A DNA stretch of 64,000 bases from Streptoalloteichus hindustanus. Its GTDB lineage: Bacteria; Actinomycetota; Actinomycetes; Mycobacteriales; Pseudonocardiaceae. Numbering within the stretch: position 1 is the first letter of the stretch; each line of letters starts with the position of its first letter. The notes beneath the pieces were generated by a model that saw nothing but the letters and a program-made list of their open reading frames with translations, had not been told where the DNA came from and ran no database searches. Below, piece after piece: positions 25,326 through 34,205 of the stretch. A program made the position numbers and the translations under genes. The stretch spans positions 124,001-188,000 of the forward strand of contig NZ_FQVN01000007.1 in the NCBI RefSeq assembly GCF_900129375.1. Direction: 5' to 3'.

Positions 25326-25772
25326 ATGCGCTTGACCCTGACCCTGCTCGCACTGCTCGCACTGTTGGCGGGATGCGGCGTGAACACCTCGGGAGCAAAG
25401 GTGGAATTCGACGAGGGCCTGGAGAAGGCGATCACCGAGCTGGCCCGCTCAGGCGGTTCCCGGCCACTGAAGGAGCTGGCCCCTGGCGACTGGACCACCG
25501 TGCACGTTCTCACCGGCCCGGCATCCGGCGCGCGGATCGAGAAGGAGCTGGGTCGACCCGCCGACATCAAGGGTGACGGCACGCACGGCGGTGACTACGT
25601 CCAGGACGGCAACCTCCTCGTCTTCCAACGCGACGACGAGATCGTGCGGATGGTCAGCCTGGGCCAACTCGCCGCGCTCGGTGAGGGCAAGTACCGCGCT
25701 GACGTGATCCTGCGGGCGCAGAACGGCACCATCAAGGTGGTCACTCCGGATGGACGCCCCGCAGGCCGCTGA
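25326..25772 (+). CDS. Lipoprotein, possible immunity partner
   Basis: A 148-residue lipoprotein: a short hydrophobic signal and the lipobox LLAGC (Cys 17) direct it to the outer face of the membrane. The mature part is about 130 residues of mixed charge, with a GDGTHGGDYVQDGNLLVF segment; I do not recognise a family. It follows the effector gene after one base and so belongs to the same operon. A membrane-anchored protein in that position is where an immunity protein would be expected. That role is inference. Confidence 0.7.
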   Translation: MRLTLTLLALLALLAGCGVNTSGAKVEFDEGLEKAITELARSGGSRPLKELAPGDWTTVHVLTGPASGARIEKELGRPADIKGDGTHGGDYVQDGNLLVFQRDDEIVRMVSLGQLAALGEGKYRADVILRAQNGTIKVVTPDGRPAGR

Positions 25773-26731
25773 TCGGCTTCTCGCCGGGATCGCGCGAATC
25801 CCAAACACAGCCGCTCCCACCGTCCCACTCGACCGAGTGTCCGCGCGGGATGGCGACCGTAGCTGACGCGCCCGGCGGATCGGATTCCGCTGCCACCAGC
25901 TCCTGCACGACCCCTGTGCCTTCCCGCCCGACGCGTGAACCGGCAGCGCAGCGTCGGGCAACAGGTTGCCCACCACCCAGCGAAAACAGAGAAATCCCAG
26001 GTCGCGTGGGTACGGGGCTGGCCCGTTCAATGCGGTTCGGTGCTGCTGCCACCGACCGAATACTCCCAGTCGACTTCCGACACCCGTTCCCCCTCGGGGC
26101 GTTAGATGCGCGACTGCCACGTAGTAGTAGCAAGGCCGAGATCAGCAAGTTTGCGAGGTGCGCTGCCGTCCGGAAAATGTGCGACCCGGAGACCGGATTA
26201 GCAAAGGCTCGCTCAGCGCGGGCGACTCGCACCAAACCATGCTAGGAGTTCACGGGATCTAAGTAGCTGCACACGACCTCAGGTTGCCATTGACCCTCGG
26301 CGGCTCCGCTCATCATGTTCCCGAAGCACCTGGTCACGAGGGGCCGAAGACGCACTAAATTAGTACCACATCGCCTCGAAGGCGACCGCCTCATAAATTC
26401 GCTCGAGCTGCTTCCCATACGCACCACACAAGGTGCCCACAGGCTCACCTGCCACTTCTGACCGTTATCCCTGAAGAGAGAGCCGTCGAACTGCAAGGCA
26501 GCTCCGATTCGATCGACTCAAGTATGACAATCGGAAGCCAACTCTCCGCATCACCGCACTACCCGCTGCAATTTGACGGGTAAATCTGATCCAGACTTTC
26601 ATTCGGGATTGAAACCACAGTGAGGCGCGATCGTCCCAGGTGTAACGCCGCCTGACCCGGCGTCGATTCCTCGTCCAAAGGCAGCGCCACTGGGCGCAGC
26701 AGGGCAACGCGAGTCGGAGGTCGATCGCAGA
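25773..26731. other. Long non-coding, less GC-rich stretch before the Gabija genes
   Basis: About 960 bp with no convincing intact gene. Base composition from about 26100 to 26650 is visibly lower in GC than the rest of the window, with stop codons in all frames. It contains the degenerate small reading frame at 26242-26496. The gajA promoter must lie in its last 150 bp; no clear -10/-35 pair stands out. It looks like the border of a horizontally acquired defence island. Confidence 0.55.
26242..26496 (-). pseudogene. Possible degenerate small gene
   Basis: An 84-codon frame starting at TTG with GGAG five bases upstream. The start (MQFDGSLFRDNGQKWQV) is protein-like and resembles the opening of small actinobacterial hypothetical proteins. 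The remainder loses that character, which suggests a frameshifted or truncated remnant. Weakly supported. Confidence 0.3.
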
Positions 26732-28705
26732 GTGCACCTCAGCAGACTGCTGGTACGCGGCTTGAGGGCGAGTGCCGAGCACGACCTCGAAGTTCGCTTC
26801 CCTGGCCGTTTCGCCGTTCTGGTGGGCGCCAACGGGTCGGGGAAGACCACTGTGGCGGAAGCGCTGCAACTCGTCCACACCAAGGTCTTCCCGCGGTTGA
26901 GCTCGCCCACTGCCGCGGCCCTGGGCGATGGCGAGCGCTCGGTGAAGGTTGAGTGGACCTATGCGCACAAAGACACCGACGAGAGTCCGCTGGGCATTAG
27001 GATGCAGACCCAGAACCGTCAATCAACTCCAGGAGCTACTGCAATAAGTTGGGTCCGCGAATTGAGCCGCTACCTGGGCAGAGTGGTCTCCAGGTCACAA
27101 TCGCCGTCGAACGATCTAACTGACTCGTTCCGGTTGGTCTACCTGCCTGCGACGCGAAACCCGATCGACGAGTTGGCGCGACGGGAAGCACGCATCCTGG
27201 TCGAGTTGTTGCGAGCTCAGCGGCAGAACGCAGGGGGCGGCCGGGACCTGGCGGACCTCCGAGCTCGTGCGTCGGCGCTTCTGGAGCAGTTGGTTGCAGA
27301 CGGCCTCATCCAGGCGGTGGAGCAGCGCATCGCCGGGCATTTGCAGTCGTTGTCCGCCGGGGTTTCTCGCAACTGGCCCTATGTCGGCGGGCAGGTCATC
27401 GACGACGCGTACTTGGCTCGGGTGTTGGAGTTGATGCTCGCCGTGCTGGAGGGACGGCAACACGCCCGACCACTGGAGGTTTCGGGGCTCGGGTACGTCA
27501 ACCTCCTTCACATCGCGGTAACCCTGGCTGCGATTCCCGACCAGCGACTCGCCAACGCAGCGGCCCGTGCGCGAACCGAGGCAACTGCGAGGGATTCGGC
27601 GGAAGGTGATCCGCCTGCGACGGGCGAAGCGGTCGAGCTCGATCCAGCCGAGGTCGTCGAAGCAGAGGCCAGGCTGCGCGAAGCCAGGGCCGAGCGCGAG
27701 AGCGAGGAGGACTCCTTCTTCCCGTCCCAACCGCTGCACGTGACCGTGCTCATCGAGGAGCCCGAGGCGCACCTGCACCCCCAGCTCCAGCACTCCCTGG
27801 CCCGCTACCTGCAACGGATCGTCCGCCAGCGACCGGAGTTGCAGATCATCCTCTCCAGCCACGCGACCGACATCATCACCTCGTGCGATCCCGAGCAGAT
27901 CGTCGTTCTCCGCCGTGACCGCGACGGTCGGCCTGTTTGCCGCAGCGTCGCCGGACTGGACATCCCCGATCGCGCCGAGGTCGTGCGCAAGACCAGACTT
28001 CACCTGGACGCGAGCCGATCCGCGGCGCTGTTCGCCGAGCGACTGCTTCTGGTCGAGGGAGTTACCGACGCAGCGCTGGTGCGCGAGTTCGGCTGGGCCT
28101 GGGCCGGAGAAGATGTCGACAAGCAGTCGTTCATCGACGCGTTGAGCATCGTGCCCATGGGCACCAAGGTCGGTTCCTGGGCGGTACGCCTGCTGGCCAC
28201 TCGTGGTCATGAGCTGTGCGACCGGCTCGCGGTGCTGCGCGACAGCGACAAGGCTTTCGAGGACAGCCCGACACCTCCGACGTGGTTGACCGAAGACGCG
28301 CACGACCCCCGAGTGGTCGTGGTGGAGTACAGCCACCCCACGCTCGAGCCGTCCATCACCCCGGGGAACGAGTCCCACATCAGGGCAGCCCTCGAAGAGC
28401 TGGGCATCGAGGTCCCCGACCCGCTCGACGCGGCAGCGGTTCACGAGCTGTTCCGCAGCGCCCGCAGAGCCACGGAGGAAAGGGACAAGACACCAGCGGG
28501 TCCAGCGGCAACGCGCAAGGGCGAGTTCGCTCTCGCACTGGCGTCCCACCTCGCCGAACAACGGTACGAGGGCAACCTCGACGTGTCGCTGCCTGGTCAC
28601 ATGAGGCGCGTTTTCGACTTTCTCCACGCGGGGGAGTCCGTCCCTGATCCCGAGATGTCCGGCACCGGTTCCCCCGACGAGCCTGTGGCGGAGAGGGTGG
28701 AGTGA
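26732..28705 (+). CDS. gajA: Gabija defence protein GajA (OLD-family ATPase/TOPRIM nuclease)
   Basis: A 657-residue protein with an N-terminal ABC-type ATPase and C-terminal TOPRIM nuclease. Walker A is GANGSGKT (residues 32-39), the signature-like segment EVSGLGYVNLL, Walker B IEEPEAHLHPQ, H-loop ILSSHATDI. The TOPRIM domain begins ERLLLVEGVTDAALV (Glu) and continues RDSDKAF (DxD). GajA cuts phage DNA and is restrained by nucleotides in the cell; depletion during phage replication releases it. It is somewhat longer than the Bacillus protein. The start is GTG 26732. It overlaps gajB by four bases (GTGA). Assignment rests on domain order plus the helicase partner. Confidence 0.88.
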   Translation: MHLSRLLVRGLRASAEHDLEVRFPGRFAVLVGANGSGKTTVAEALQLVHTKVFPRLSSPTAAALGDGERSVKVEWTYAHKDTDESPLGIRMQTQNRQSTPGATAISWVRELSRYLGRVVSRSQSPSNDLTDSFRLVYLPATRNPIDELARREARILVELLRAQRQNAGGGRDLADLRARASALLEQLVADGLIQAVEQRIAGHLQSLSAGVSRNWPYVGGQVIDDAYLARVLELMLAVLEGRQHARPLEVSGLGYVNLLHIAVTLAAIPDQRLANAAARARTEATARDSAEGDPPATGEAVELDPAEVVEAEARLREARAERESEEDSFFPSQPLHVTVLIEEPEAHLHPQLQHSLARYLQRIVRQRPELQIILSSHATDIITSCDPEQIVVLRRDRDGRPVCRSVAGLDIPDRAEVVRKTRLHLDASRSAALFAERLLLVEGVTDAALVREFGWAWAGEDVDKQSFIDALSIVPMGTKVGSWAVRLLATRGHELCDRLAVLRDSDKAFEDSPTPPTWLTEDAHDPRVVVVEYSHPTLEPSITPGNESHIRAALEELGIEVPDPLDAAAVHELFRSARRATEERDKTPAGPAATRKGEFALALASHLAEQRYEGNLDVSLPGHMRRVFDFLHAGESVPDPEMSGTGSPDEPVAERVE

Positions 28706-30237
28706 GCACAACAGCGAGCAGAGCGATGCCGTCGAAGAGCAGCGACGTGCTGCCTGCTGGCCTCACCAGCCAACAGGTGGTCGCCAGTGGAAGCCGCGAG
28801 AAGCGGCTTTTCATCAACGCAGGTCCTGGAACGGGCAAAACGACGGTTGCGGCTCAACGCTTCGGCGCGCTCCGATTCCTGCCCGAGGATCGAAGCGACC
28901 ACCGGGCGGTCACCGCGGTGAGCTTCACCCGAGCGGCGACGTGGAACCTGCAGCAGAGGGTCAAGCGCATCTGGGGCCGAGCCGCCCTGACCTGGCCCCA
29001 CCGCATCGTCACCCTCGACACGATCATGAGCGACCTGCTGCACGACCTGCTGAGCTCGGGGCTGCTCCGGTGGCCCAACGGGCACACGACGCTCACCGTG
29101 GTCGACAGCTGGAACACCTTCAGCCAGAGCGAACACATCAAAGACGCTTACGAAGTCCAGGTGGACTACGGTCATGTCCGGTTCAAGCAGGTCGAACTCG
29201 ATCGCGCCATGCGCGTTCCACCTCCGGTGATCGAGAAGCTTATCGTCGGCGGTGTCTGCACCCACCAGGATGTTCGGGACGCGCTCGAGGCCGCGCTGGA
29301 AGACAGTTCCGTCGTCGACCGCGTGCGCACGCGGTGGGCCCAAACAACACGTGCGTTGATCGTCGACGAGGTGTTCGACGCCAACGATCTCGACATCGCG
29401 GTCATCGAGCTGGCCGTCCAGGCGGGCCTGTCCGTGACGCTGGTCGGAGACCCCTGGCAGGCCCTCTACGTGTTCCGCGGCGCACGCCCCGAAGTGATAC
29501 CCCAGCTCCTGAGCCGTACCGGCACCCGGACAATCGTCCTGACCGATTCCTTCCGGTGGCGCGACTCCGGCCAACAGCGCCTCGCCGAGGACCTTCGCGC
29601 CGGGCGCCCCGTGAGCCTGGACTCCGCGACCCCGGACGCCGCGGCCAGCAGGGCGGATGTCGTCCTCGCCGTCACGTGGAAGCAGCTCTGGACCACCAGC
29701 GGTCGAATTCTGCCCCTGGCCTTCCACTCGTTCAAAGGCGGCGCCGAGGAAGCAGCGGCCACCCTGCTGCTCAACCACGTGACCCGCACCGTCCTCGGCC
29801 AGCCGGCCACTTACCTCGCCGATGCCCTCCTGGCGCTGGGCATCAGCGATCCCGACGCCCCCGATCTGCTCCACGACGATCTTCAACGAGTCCTCGACCT
29901 CCTCCGGCCAGGCGGAAAGGAGGCGACCAACAACGCGTACGCATTACTGGCGGATGTTGTCAAGGGCGTCTCGTCCCGTTCGCTGCGCCGCGCGCACCAT
30001 TCGCATACAAATCGCCTCCGAGACATCGGCTCCGCGCTCACCGGCGACGGTCCCCCGGTTCTCGGCCTCACAACTCACCAGGCCAAGGGCAGGGAGTGGG
30101 ACACCGTCGGCGTCACGCTGACCCAGGTCGAGCAGAACAGGCTCCTGACTGGTCTGAGCTATGCGGAGGAGACCGATCGCAAGTTGTACGTCGCCTGTAC
30201 CAGAGCCCGACGTCAAACGCTTCTGATAAAGCTCTGA
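28702..30237 (+). CDS. gajB: Gabija defence protein GajB (UvrD-like helicase)
   Basis: A 511-residue superfamily 1 helicase. Motif I GPGTGKT (41-47), motif Ia SFTRAAT, motif II IVDEVFD, motif III GDPWQALYVFRGA, motif V THQAKGREWD, motif VI YVACTRARR. All core motifs are intact and the protein has the compact length usual for GajB rather than UvrD/PcrA (700 or more). It binds GajA and is thought to act on DNA ends or consume nucleotides to activate the complex. The start is GTG 28702, overlapping the gajA stop. The pair is a complete Gabija system. Confidence 0.88.
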   Translation: MSTTASRAMPSKSSDVLPAGLTSQQVVASGSREKRLFINAGPGTGKTTVAAQRFGALRFLPEDRSDHRAVTAVSFTRAATWNLQQRVKRIWGRAALTWPHRIVTLDTIMSDLLHDLLSSGLLRWPNGHTTLTVVDSWNTFSQSEHIKDAYEVQVDYGHVRFKQVELDRAMRVPPPVIEKLIVGGVCTHQDVRDALEAALEDSSVVDRVRTRWAQTTRALIVDEVFDANDLDIAVIELAVQAGLSVTLVGDPWQALYVFRGARPEVIPQLLSRTGTRTIVLTDSFRWRDSGQQRLAEDLRAGRPVSLDSATPDAAASRADVVLAVTWKQLWTTSGRILPLAFHSFKGGAEEAAATLLLNHVTRTVLGQPATYLADALLALGISDPDAPDLLHDDLQRVLDLLRPGGKEATNNAYALLADVVKGVSSRSLRRAHHSHTNRLRDIGSALTGDGPPVLGLTTHQAKGREWDTVGVTLTQVEQNRLLTGLSYAEETDRKLYVACTRARRQTLLIKL

Positions 30238-30474
30238 TCCGCCTTGGAAAACCACCCGCAGCACGCCCGAACAACCCGAGGATGCCTCGGCATAGCCTTC
30301 TGACACCCACGCCCGAACTCGAGGCCGCGAGACCGGCACCGGTGCGCACGGTATCGATCAGCGACCTGCGTTGCTACAAGACCGTTGAGCGCGACCACCA
30401 CGAAGAAAGCGGGCGTCCACTCCCGATCACCTGGCGCACCGCGTCCAAGTCGAGGTTGACGATCAGTCAAGCGG

Positions 30475-30502
30475 GGCGGCGGGAGGGTGGGCTCCCGCCG
30501 CC
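30475..30502. terminator. Hairpin terminator
   Basis: Perfect 11-bp arms (GGCGGCGGGAG) with a 6-nt loop, 10 bp after the TetR stop on the minus strand and 240 bp after gajB. Confidence 0.75.
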
Positions 30503-30512
30503 TGGGGTTGGG

Positions 30513-31121
30513 TTATTTCGGGGTGGGTGGGACCGCGGCCTTCAGGAGGGTGCGCAGGGTGGTCAGTGCTTGGTCGGGGTTGACCTGGTTCGGGGCCAGG
30601 AGCCACTGTTGGTGGATGCCGATGCCGGCGCCGATGATCATCACGGACAGGGCCTCGGCCGGGAGTTCCGGGGGCAGCGGCAGGCGCTCCAGCCAGCGTC
30701 GGCAGTGGTCGCGCAGGGCGTTGTGGATCTCGACGTAGCGGCCCTGGATGGGTGAGCCCGGTTCCAGCGCCTCCACCAGGAGCGTGACGAAGAGCTTCGT
30801 GGTGGGCAGGGTGGTCAGGGCCCTGGCACCCTCCATCAGGCGGTCGAACCCCACGTCCAATCCCGCATTCTTCCCGAACTCCGACTCCGGGCCGTCGGCG
30901 AGGCCGGCGCGGATCTGGGTCAGCGAGCGTTCGAGCACGGACAGCAGCAGGCCCTCCTTGCTGCCGAAGTGCCAGGGGATCGATCCCCTGCTGATGCCCG
31001 AGCGCTCGGCCACGTCGGCGAACGTGGTCTGCCGGTAGCCCTTCTCCGCGAACAGCTCCGCGGCCGCCGTGAGGATGCGGTCGCGGCTCTCCTGGCTGGT
31101 CTGTTCCCGACGTGTTGTCAC
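30513..31121 (-). CDS. TetR-family transcriptional regulator
   Basis: A 202-residue repressor. The N-terminal HTH (RDRILTAAAELFAEKGYRQT TFADVAERSGISRGSIPWHFGSK) is canonical; the C-terminal ligand domain is helical and hydrophobic. The start is GTG 31121, placed by AAGGAGG five bases upstream; an in-frame ATG at 31145 lies in front of that site and is unlikely. It is divergent from the FAH/MBL fusion, and the imperfect palindrome at 31141-31161 between the starts is the probable operator, so it likely represses that gene and itself. Confidence 0.9.
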   Translation of the reverse strand: MTTRREQTSQESRDRILTAAAELFAEKGYRQTTFADVAERSGISRGSIPWHFGSKEGLLLSVLERSLTQIRAGLADGPESEFGKNAGLDVGFDRLMEGARALTTLPTTKLFVTLLVEALEPGSPIQGRYVEIHNALRDHCRRWLERLPLPPELPAEALSVMIIGAGIGIHQQWLLAPNQVNPDQALTTLRTLLKAAVPPTPK

Positions 31122-31140
31122 GGCACCTCCTTCTGTGCTA

Positions 31141-31161
31141 GCCATAATATCCTATGCTGGC
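31141..31161. promoter_or_regulatory. Probable TetR operator
   Basis: 21-bp imperfect palindrome with GCCA and TGGC ends and an inner ATA/TAT match, in the 59-bp gap between the divergent starts, placed to block both promoters. Confidence 0.45.
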
Positions 31162-31180
31162 CAACACAGGAGGTGTTGCC

Positions 31181-33109
31181 TTGCGTTTCGTCACCTACGA
31201 GTCGAGTGACGGCGACCGCGCCGGGGTCCTCAACGGCGACCAGGTCCACGCCTTCCCGCCCGGCACGGCGCTGGTCGACCTGCTCGGCCCCGCGCTGCGG
31301 CAGGCGGGCGAGCGCGCGCTCGCCGAACCCGCCGAGGTCGTCGCGCTCGCCGACGTCAGGCTCAGAGCGCCCGTTCCGCGGCCACCGTCCATTCGGGACT
31401 GTCTGTGCTTCCTCGACCACATGCGCGGCTGCCTCAAAGCCACGGGTGGCACGGGAACGCTGGAGCCGACCTGGTACCAGATCCCCGCCTTCTACTTCGG
31501 CAACCCCGCCACCGTGATCGGCCCGCACGACGACGTGCCCATCTCCCCCGGCAGCGCATGGTTCGACTTCGAGTTGGAGATCGGCGCGGTGATCGGCGCC
31601 CCGGGCCGCGACCTGACGCCCGAGCAGGCCGAGGAGCACATCGCCGGCTACACCCTGTTCTGCGACTGGAGCGCCCGCGACCTCCAGGGCCTGGAGAGCC
31701 AGCTCAGGATCGGCCAGGCGAAGGGCAAGGACGGCGCGACCACCCTCGGGCCGTGGCTGGTCACGCCGGACGAGCTGCCCTTCGGCCCGGACGGCCGGCT
31801 CGCGCTGCCCGTGCGGGCCGAGGTCAACGGCGAGCTGATCGGCGAGGGCCGCACCGACACCATGGACTGGACCTTCGGCGAAGTGATCTCCTATGCCTCG
31901 CGCGGGGTCGAGCTCCAGCCCGGAGACATCTTCGGTTCCGGCACCGTCCCCGGCTGCTGCCTGTTCGAGTACCTCGATTCCCGTGACATGGCGGCGTTCC
32001 GGGGCTGGCTCAAGGACGGCGACGTGGTGACGCTGCGCGCCGAGGGACTGGGCGAGGTGCGGCAAACCGTGCGCGCCAGCAGTGCTCCCCATCCCTTGCC
32101 CACCAGACCCAACCCCGACGCCAGGCCCCGCCGGCCACGGATCAACCCGGCCCCGTCCGCCCTGCCCTACACCGAGGGGCTGCACCAGATCGGCGACGGC
32201 GTCTGGGCGTGGCTGCTGCCCGACGGCGGATACGGCAGGAGCAACGCGGGACTCGTCGCGGGCGACGGCGCGTCGCTGTTGGTCGACACGCTCTACGACC
32301 TTCCGCTCACCACCACGATGTTGTCCGCGATGCGGCCGATCACCGACCGGCATCCGTTGAGCCACGCGGTGCTCTCCCACGCCAACGGCGACCACACCCA
32401 TGGTGGACAACTGCTTCCCGAGTCGGTGCGGGTCATCGCCGCCGAGGGGACCGCGCACGAGATGCGCACCGAGATGCCCCCGGAGATGACCACGGCCCTC
32501 CAGGTCATGGACCTCGGGCCGGTGCTCACCCCGTACGTGCGCGAGCGCTTCGCGTCGTTCCACTTCGGCGGCATCCGCCTGCGCACTCCCGACCAGACCT
32601 TCGACCAGCGGCTCGTCCTCGACGTGGGTGGCCGTGAGGTGCACCTGCTCGACCTCGGGCCCGCCCACACCGGAGCCGACACGGTGGTGCACGTTCCCGA
32701 CGCGGGCGTGCTCTTCGCGGGTGACCTGCTGTTCATCGGGTGCACGCCGATCGTCTGGAGTGGACCGATCGCCAACTGGATCACGGCCTGCGACACGATG
32801 GTCGACCTCGGTGTGTCCACAGTGGTCCCGGGCCACGGGCCGGTGACCGACGCGGCCGGAATCCTCGCCGTGCGCGGGTACTTCCAGCACGTCGTGGAGC
32901 AGGCCGACGCGGCCTTCGCCCGGGGACTGGACTTCCGGGAGGCGGCGTTCGGGATCGACCTGGCCGAGTACGGCGACTGGCTGGACGCCGAGCGCGTCGT
33001 GGTCAACGTCTACCAGCGGTACCGCGAGATCGACCCCGACCAGCCGGTCCTCGACCGGGTCGCCCTGTTCGGCCTGATGGCCGAATGGGACAGGCAACGC
33101 CAGCAGTGA
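31181..33109 (+). CDS. Fusion of fumarylacetoacetate hydrolase domain and metallo-beta-lactamase-fold hydrolase
   Basis: A 642-residue two-domain enzyme. Residues 1-300 form an FAH-family domain with metal ligands in FDFELEIGAVIG (ExE) and FCDWSARD (Asp). A proline/arginine linker (300-320) leads to an MBL-fold domain (325-642) with SHANGDHTHGG, HTGADTVVH, FAGDLLF and PGHGPV as metal and active-site motifs. FAH enzymes cleave C-C bonds or decarboxylate diketo acids; the MBL part probably hydrolyses the product or a lactone/ester. Start TTG 31181 follows AGGAGG by seven bases and matches the usual FAH opening (RFVTYES). Regulated by the divergent TetR. Confidence 0.85.
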   Translation: MRFVTYESSDGDRAGVLNGDQVHAFPPGTALVDLLGPALRQAGERALAEPAEVVALADVRLRAPVPRPPSIRDCLCFLDHMRGCLKATGGTGTLEPTWYQIPAFYFGNPATVIGPHDDVPISPGSAWFDFELEIGAVIGAPGRDLTPEQAEEHIAGYTLFCDWSARDLQGLESQLRIGQAKGKDGATTLGPWLVTPDELPFGPDGRLALPVRAEVNGELIGEGRTDTMDWTFGEVISYASRGVELQPGDIFGSGTVPGCCLFEYLDSRDMAAFRGWLKDGDVVTLRAEGLGEVRQTVRASSAPHPLPTRPNPDARPRRPRINPAPSALPYTEGLHQIGDGVWAWLLPDGGYGRSNAGLVAGDGASLLVDTLYDLPLTTTMLSAMRPITDRHPLSHAVLSHANGDHTHGGQLLPESVRVIAAEGTAHEMRTEMPPEMTTALQVMDLGPVLTPYVRERFASFHFGGIRLRTPDQTFDQRLVLDVGGREVHLLDLGPAHTGADTVVHVPDAGVLFAGDLLFIGCTPIVWSGPIANWITACDTMVDLGVSTVVPGHGPVTDAAGILAVRGYFQHVVEQADAAFARGLDFREAAFGIDLAEYGDWLDAERVVVNVYQRYREIDPDQPVLDRVALFGLMAEWDRQRQQ

Positions 33110-33163
33110 ACCGGCCTGACCAGCGGCCGGCCGGGTTCCTCCTGATCCGAAGGGCTTTCCTCC

Positions 33164-33730
33164 GTGCGACTTCCGAGAACCGCGCACACCGCGCACCCCT
33201 GGCGAATCCACACCCTCGCGTCCGACTTCCGCATCGAGGACGTGTGGGCCCTGCCCACCCCGGGCGGCCCGGACGACCTTCCCCGGCTGGTGCGGCAGAT
33301 GACGTCCGGCGAGGAGCGGTTCTCCGGCGCCACGCAGGCGCTCTTCGCGCTCCGGTGGAAGATCGGGAAACTGCTCGGCTGGGACGGCCCCGACTCCGGC
33401 CTCGGCGCACGGGTGCGCACGGTCCGCGACCGGCTGCCCGCTGATCTCCGCGACGCACCGCGCGGGCCGGACCTCCGGGCGGTCCCGCTCACCTCCGTCT
33501 ACCTGACCGACAACGAGTGGGTGTCGGAGCTGGCCAACCGGACCGTGCACACGCTGATGCACATCGGCTGGGTCCCGAGCGAGGACGGCGGCCATCGCGG
33601 CCAGATGACCGTGCTGGTCAAGCCGAACGGGTTGTTCGGAAAGCTCTACATGGCCGCGATCAGGCCGTTGCGCCACCACGTCGTGGACCCGGCGCTGGTC
33701 CGCAAGATCGGACGCGAATGGCGGGCGTGA
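33164..33730 (+). CDS. DUF2867 family protein
   Basis: A 188-residue soluble protein. The sequence WRIHTLASDFRIEDVWALPT and the closing GLFGKLYMAAIRPLRHHVVDP match DUF2867, a START/SRPBCC-like family of unknown function that often sits near TetR-controlled oxidoreductases. The start is GTG 33164, but the ribosome binding site is weak. It follows the FAH/MBL fusion by 54 bp on the same strand and may be part of the same TetR-controlled operon. Confidence 0.8.
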   Translation: MRLPRTAHTAHPWRIHTLASDFRIEDVWALPTPGGPDDLPRLVRQMTSGEERFSGATQALFALRWKIGKLLGWDGPDSGLGARVRTVRDRLPADLRDAPRGPDLRAVPLTSVYLTDNEWVSELANRTVHTLMHIGWVPSEDGGHRGQMTVLVKPNGLFGKLYMAAIRPLRHHVVDPALVRKIGREWRA

Positions 33731-33840
33731 GCCGCTGAGCGGCGCGGCGACCCGTCCCCACACCCCGCGCCGCGTTCCGGACCCCGGTCGGCCACACACG
33801 CCGAACGACGTCGAACGTCGCATCGCAGAAGGAGAATCTC

Positions 33841-34125
33841 ATGAAGGTTGGCATGGTCGCGTACCACTACCCGCACGCCGAGCACCGCGAGGAGTTCATC
33901 GCCCGCCTCCACCAGGTCGTCGAGTTCTTCCGCCGGACACCGGGCTGCCTGTCCGCCGACTGCTGGGTGACAGCCGACAACGACGCGGTGATCTCCACGG
34001 TGCAGTGGGAGTCCGAGGCGGCGTTCGGCGCGTCCTTCGCCGCCGTGCGGGCGTCGGGACTCGACCTCACCTACGACGAGCGCGAGTCCCGCCCCCGCGA
34101 GATCATCCGCCTCGTGGCGGCCTGA
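33841..34125 (+). CDS. Antibiotic-biosynthesis-monooxygenase (ABM) domain protein
   Basis: A 94-residue ferredoxin-fold protein. The pattern HREEFIARLHQVVEFFRRTPGC, CWVTADNDAVISTVQWES and EAAFGASFAAV fits the ABM/DUF family; members are small dimeric heme-degrading or quinone-forming monooxygenases, or simply ligand binders. The start ATG 33841 has AAGGAG eight bases upstream. It is followed by a terminator at 34166-34200. The exact reaction is unknown. Confidence 0.8.
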   Translation: MKVGMVAYHYPHAEHREEFIARLHQVVEFFRRTPGCLSADCWVTADNDAVISTVQWESEAAFGASFAAVRASGLDLTYDERESRPREIIRLVAA

Positions 34126-34165
34126 CCCCTCGTTTCCCTGTCCCCGCAACCATTCCGACGCGCGA

Positions 34166-34200
34166 GCCCGCCCGCCCGAGCACCTGCCGGGCGGACGGGC
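34166..34200. terminator. Bidirectional hairpin terminator
   Basis: 13-nt arms (GCCCGCCCGCCCG, one mismatch) with a 9-nt loop between the convergent ABM and winged-helix genes. Confidence 0.75.
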
Positions 34201-34205
34201 CGTCG

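Noticed and set aside
28702-30237. HelR-type (HelD-like) rifamycin resistance helicase
   Set aside because: Considered because RAE-linked HelR is known near rph. The protein lacks HelD length and arms and is coupled to an OLD nuclease, so GajB fits better; it also has no RAE.
31118-33823. 901-codon open frame antisense to the FAH/MBL fusion
   Set aside because: No recognisable motif; the opposite strand carries two intact enzyme domains.
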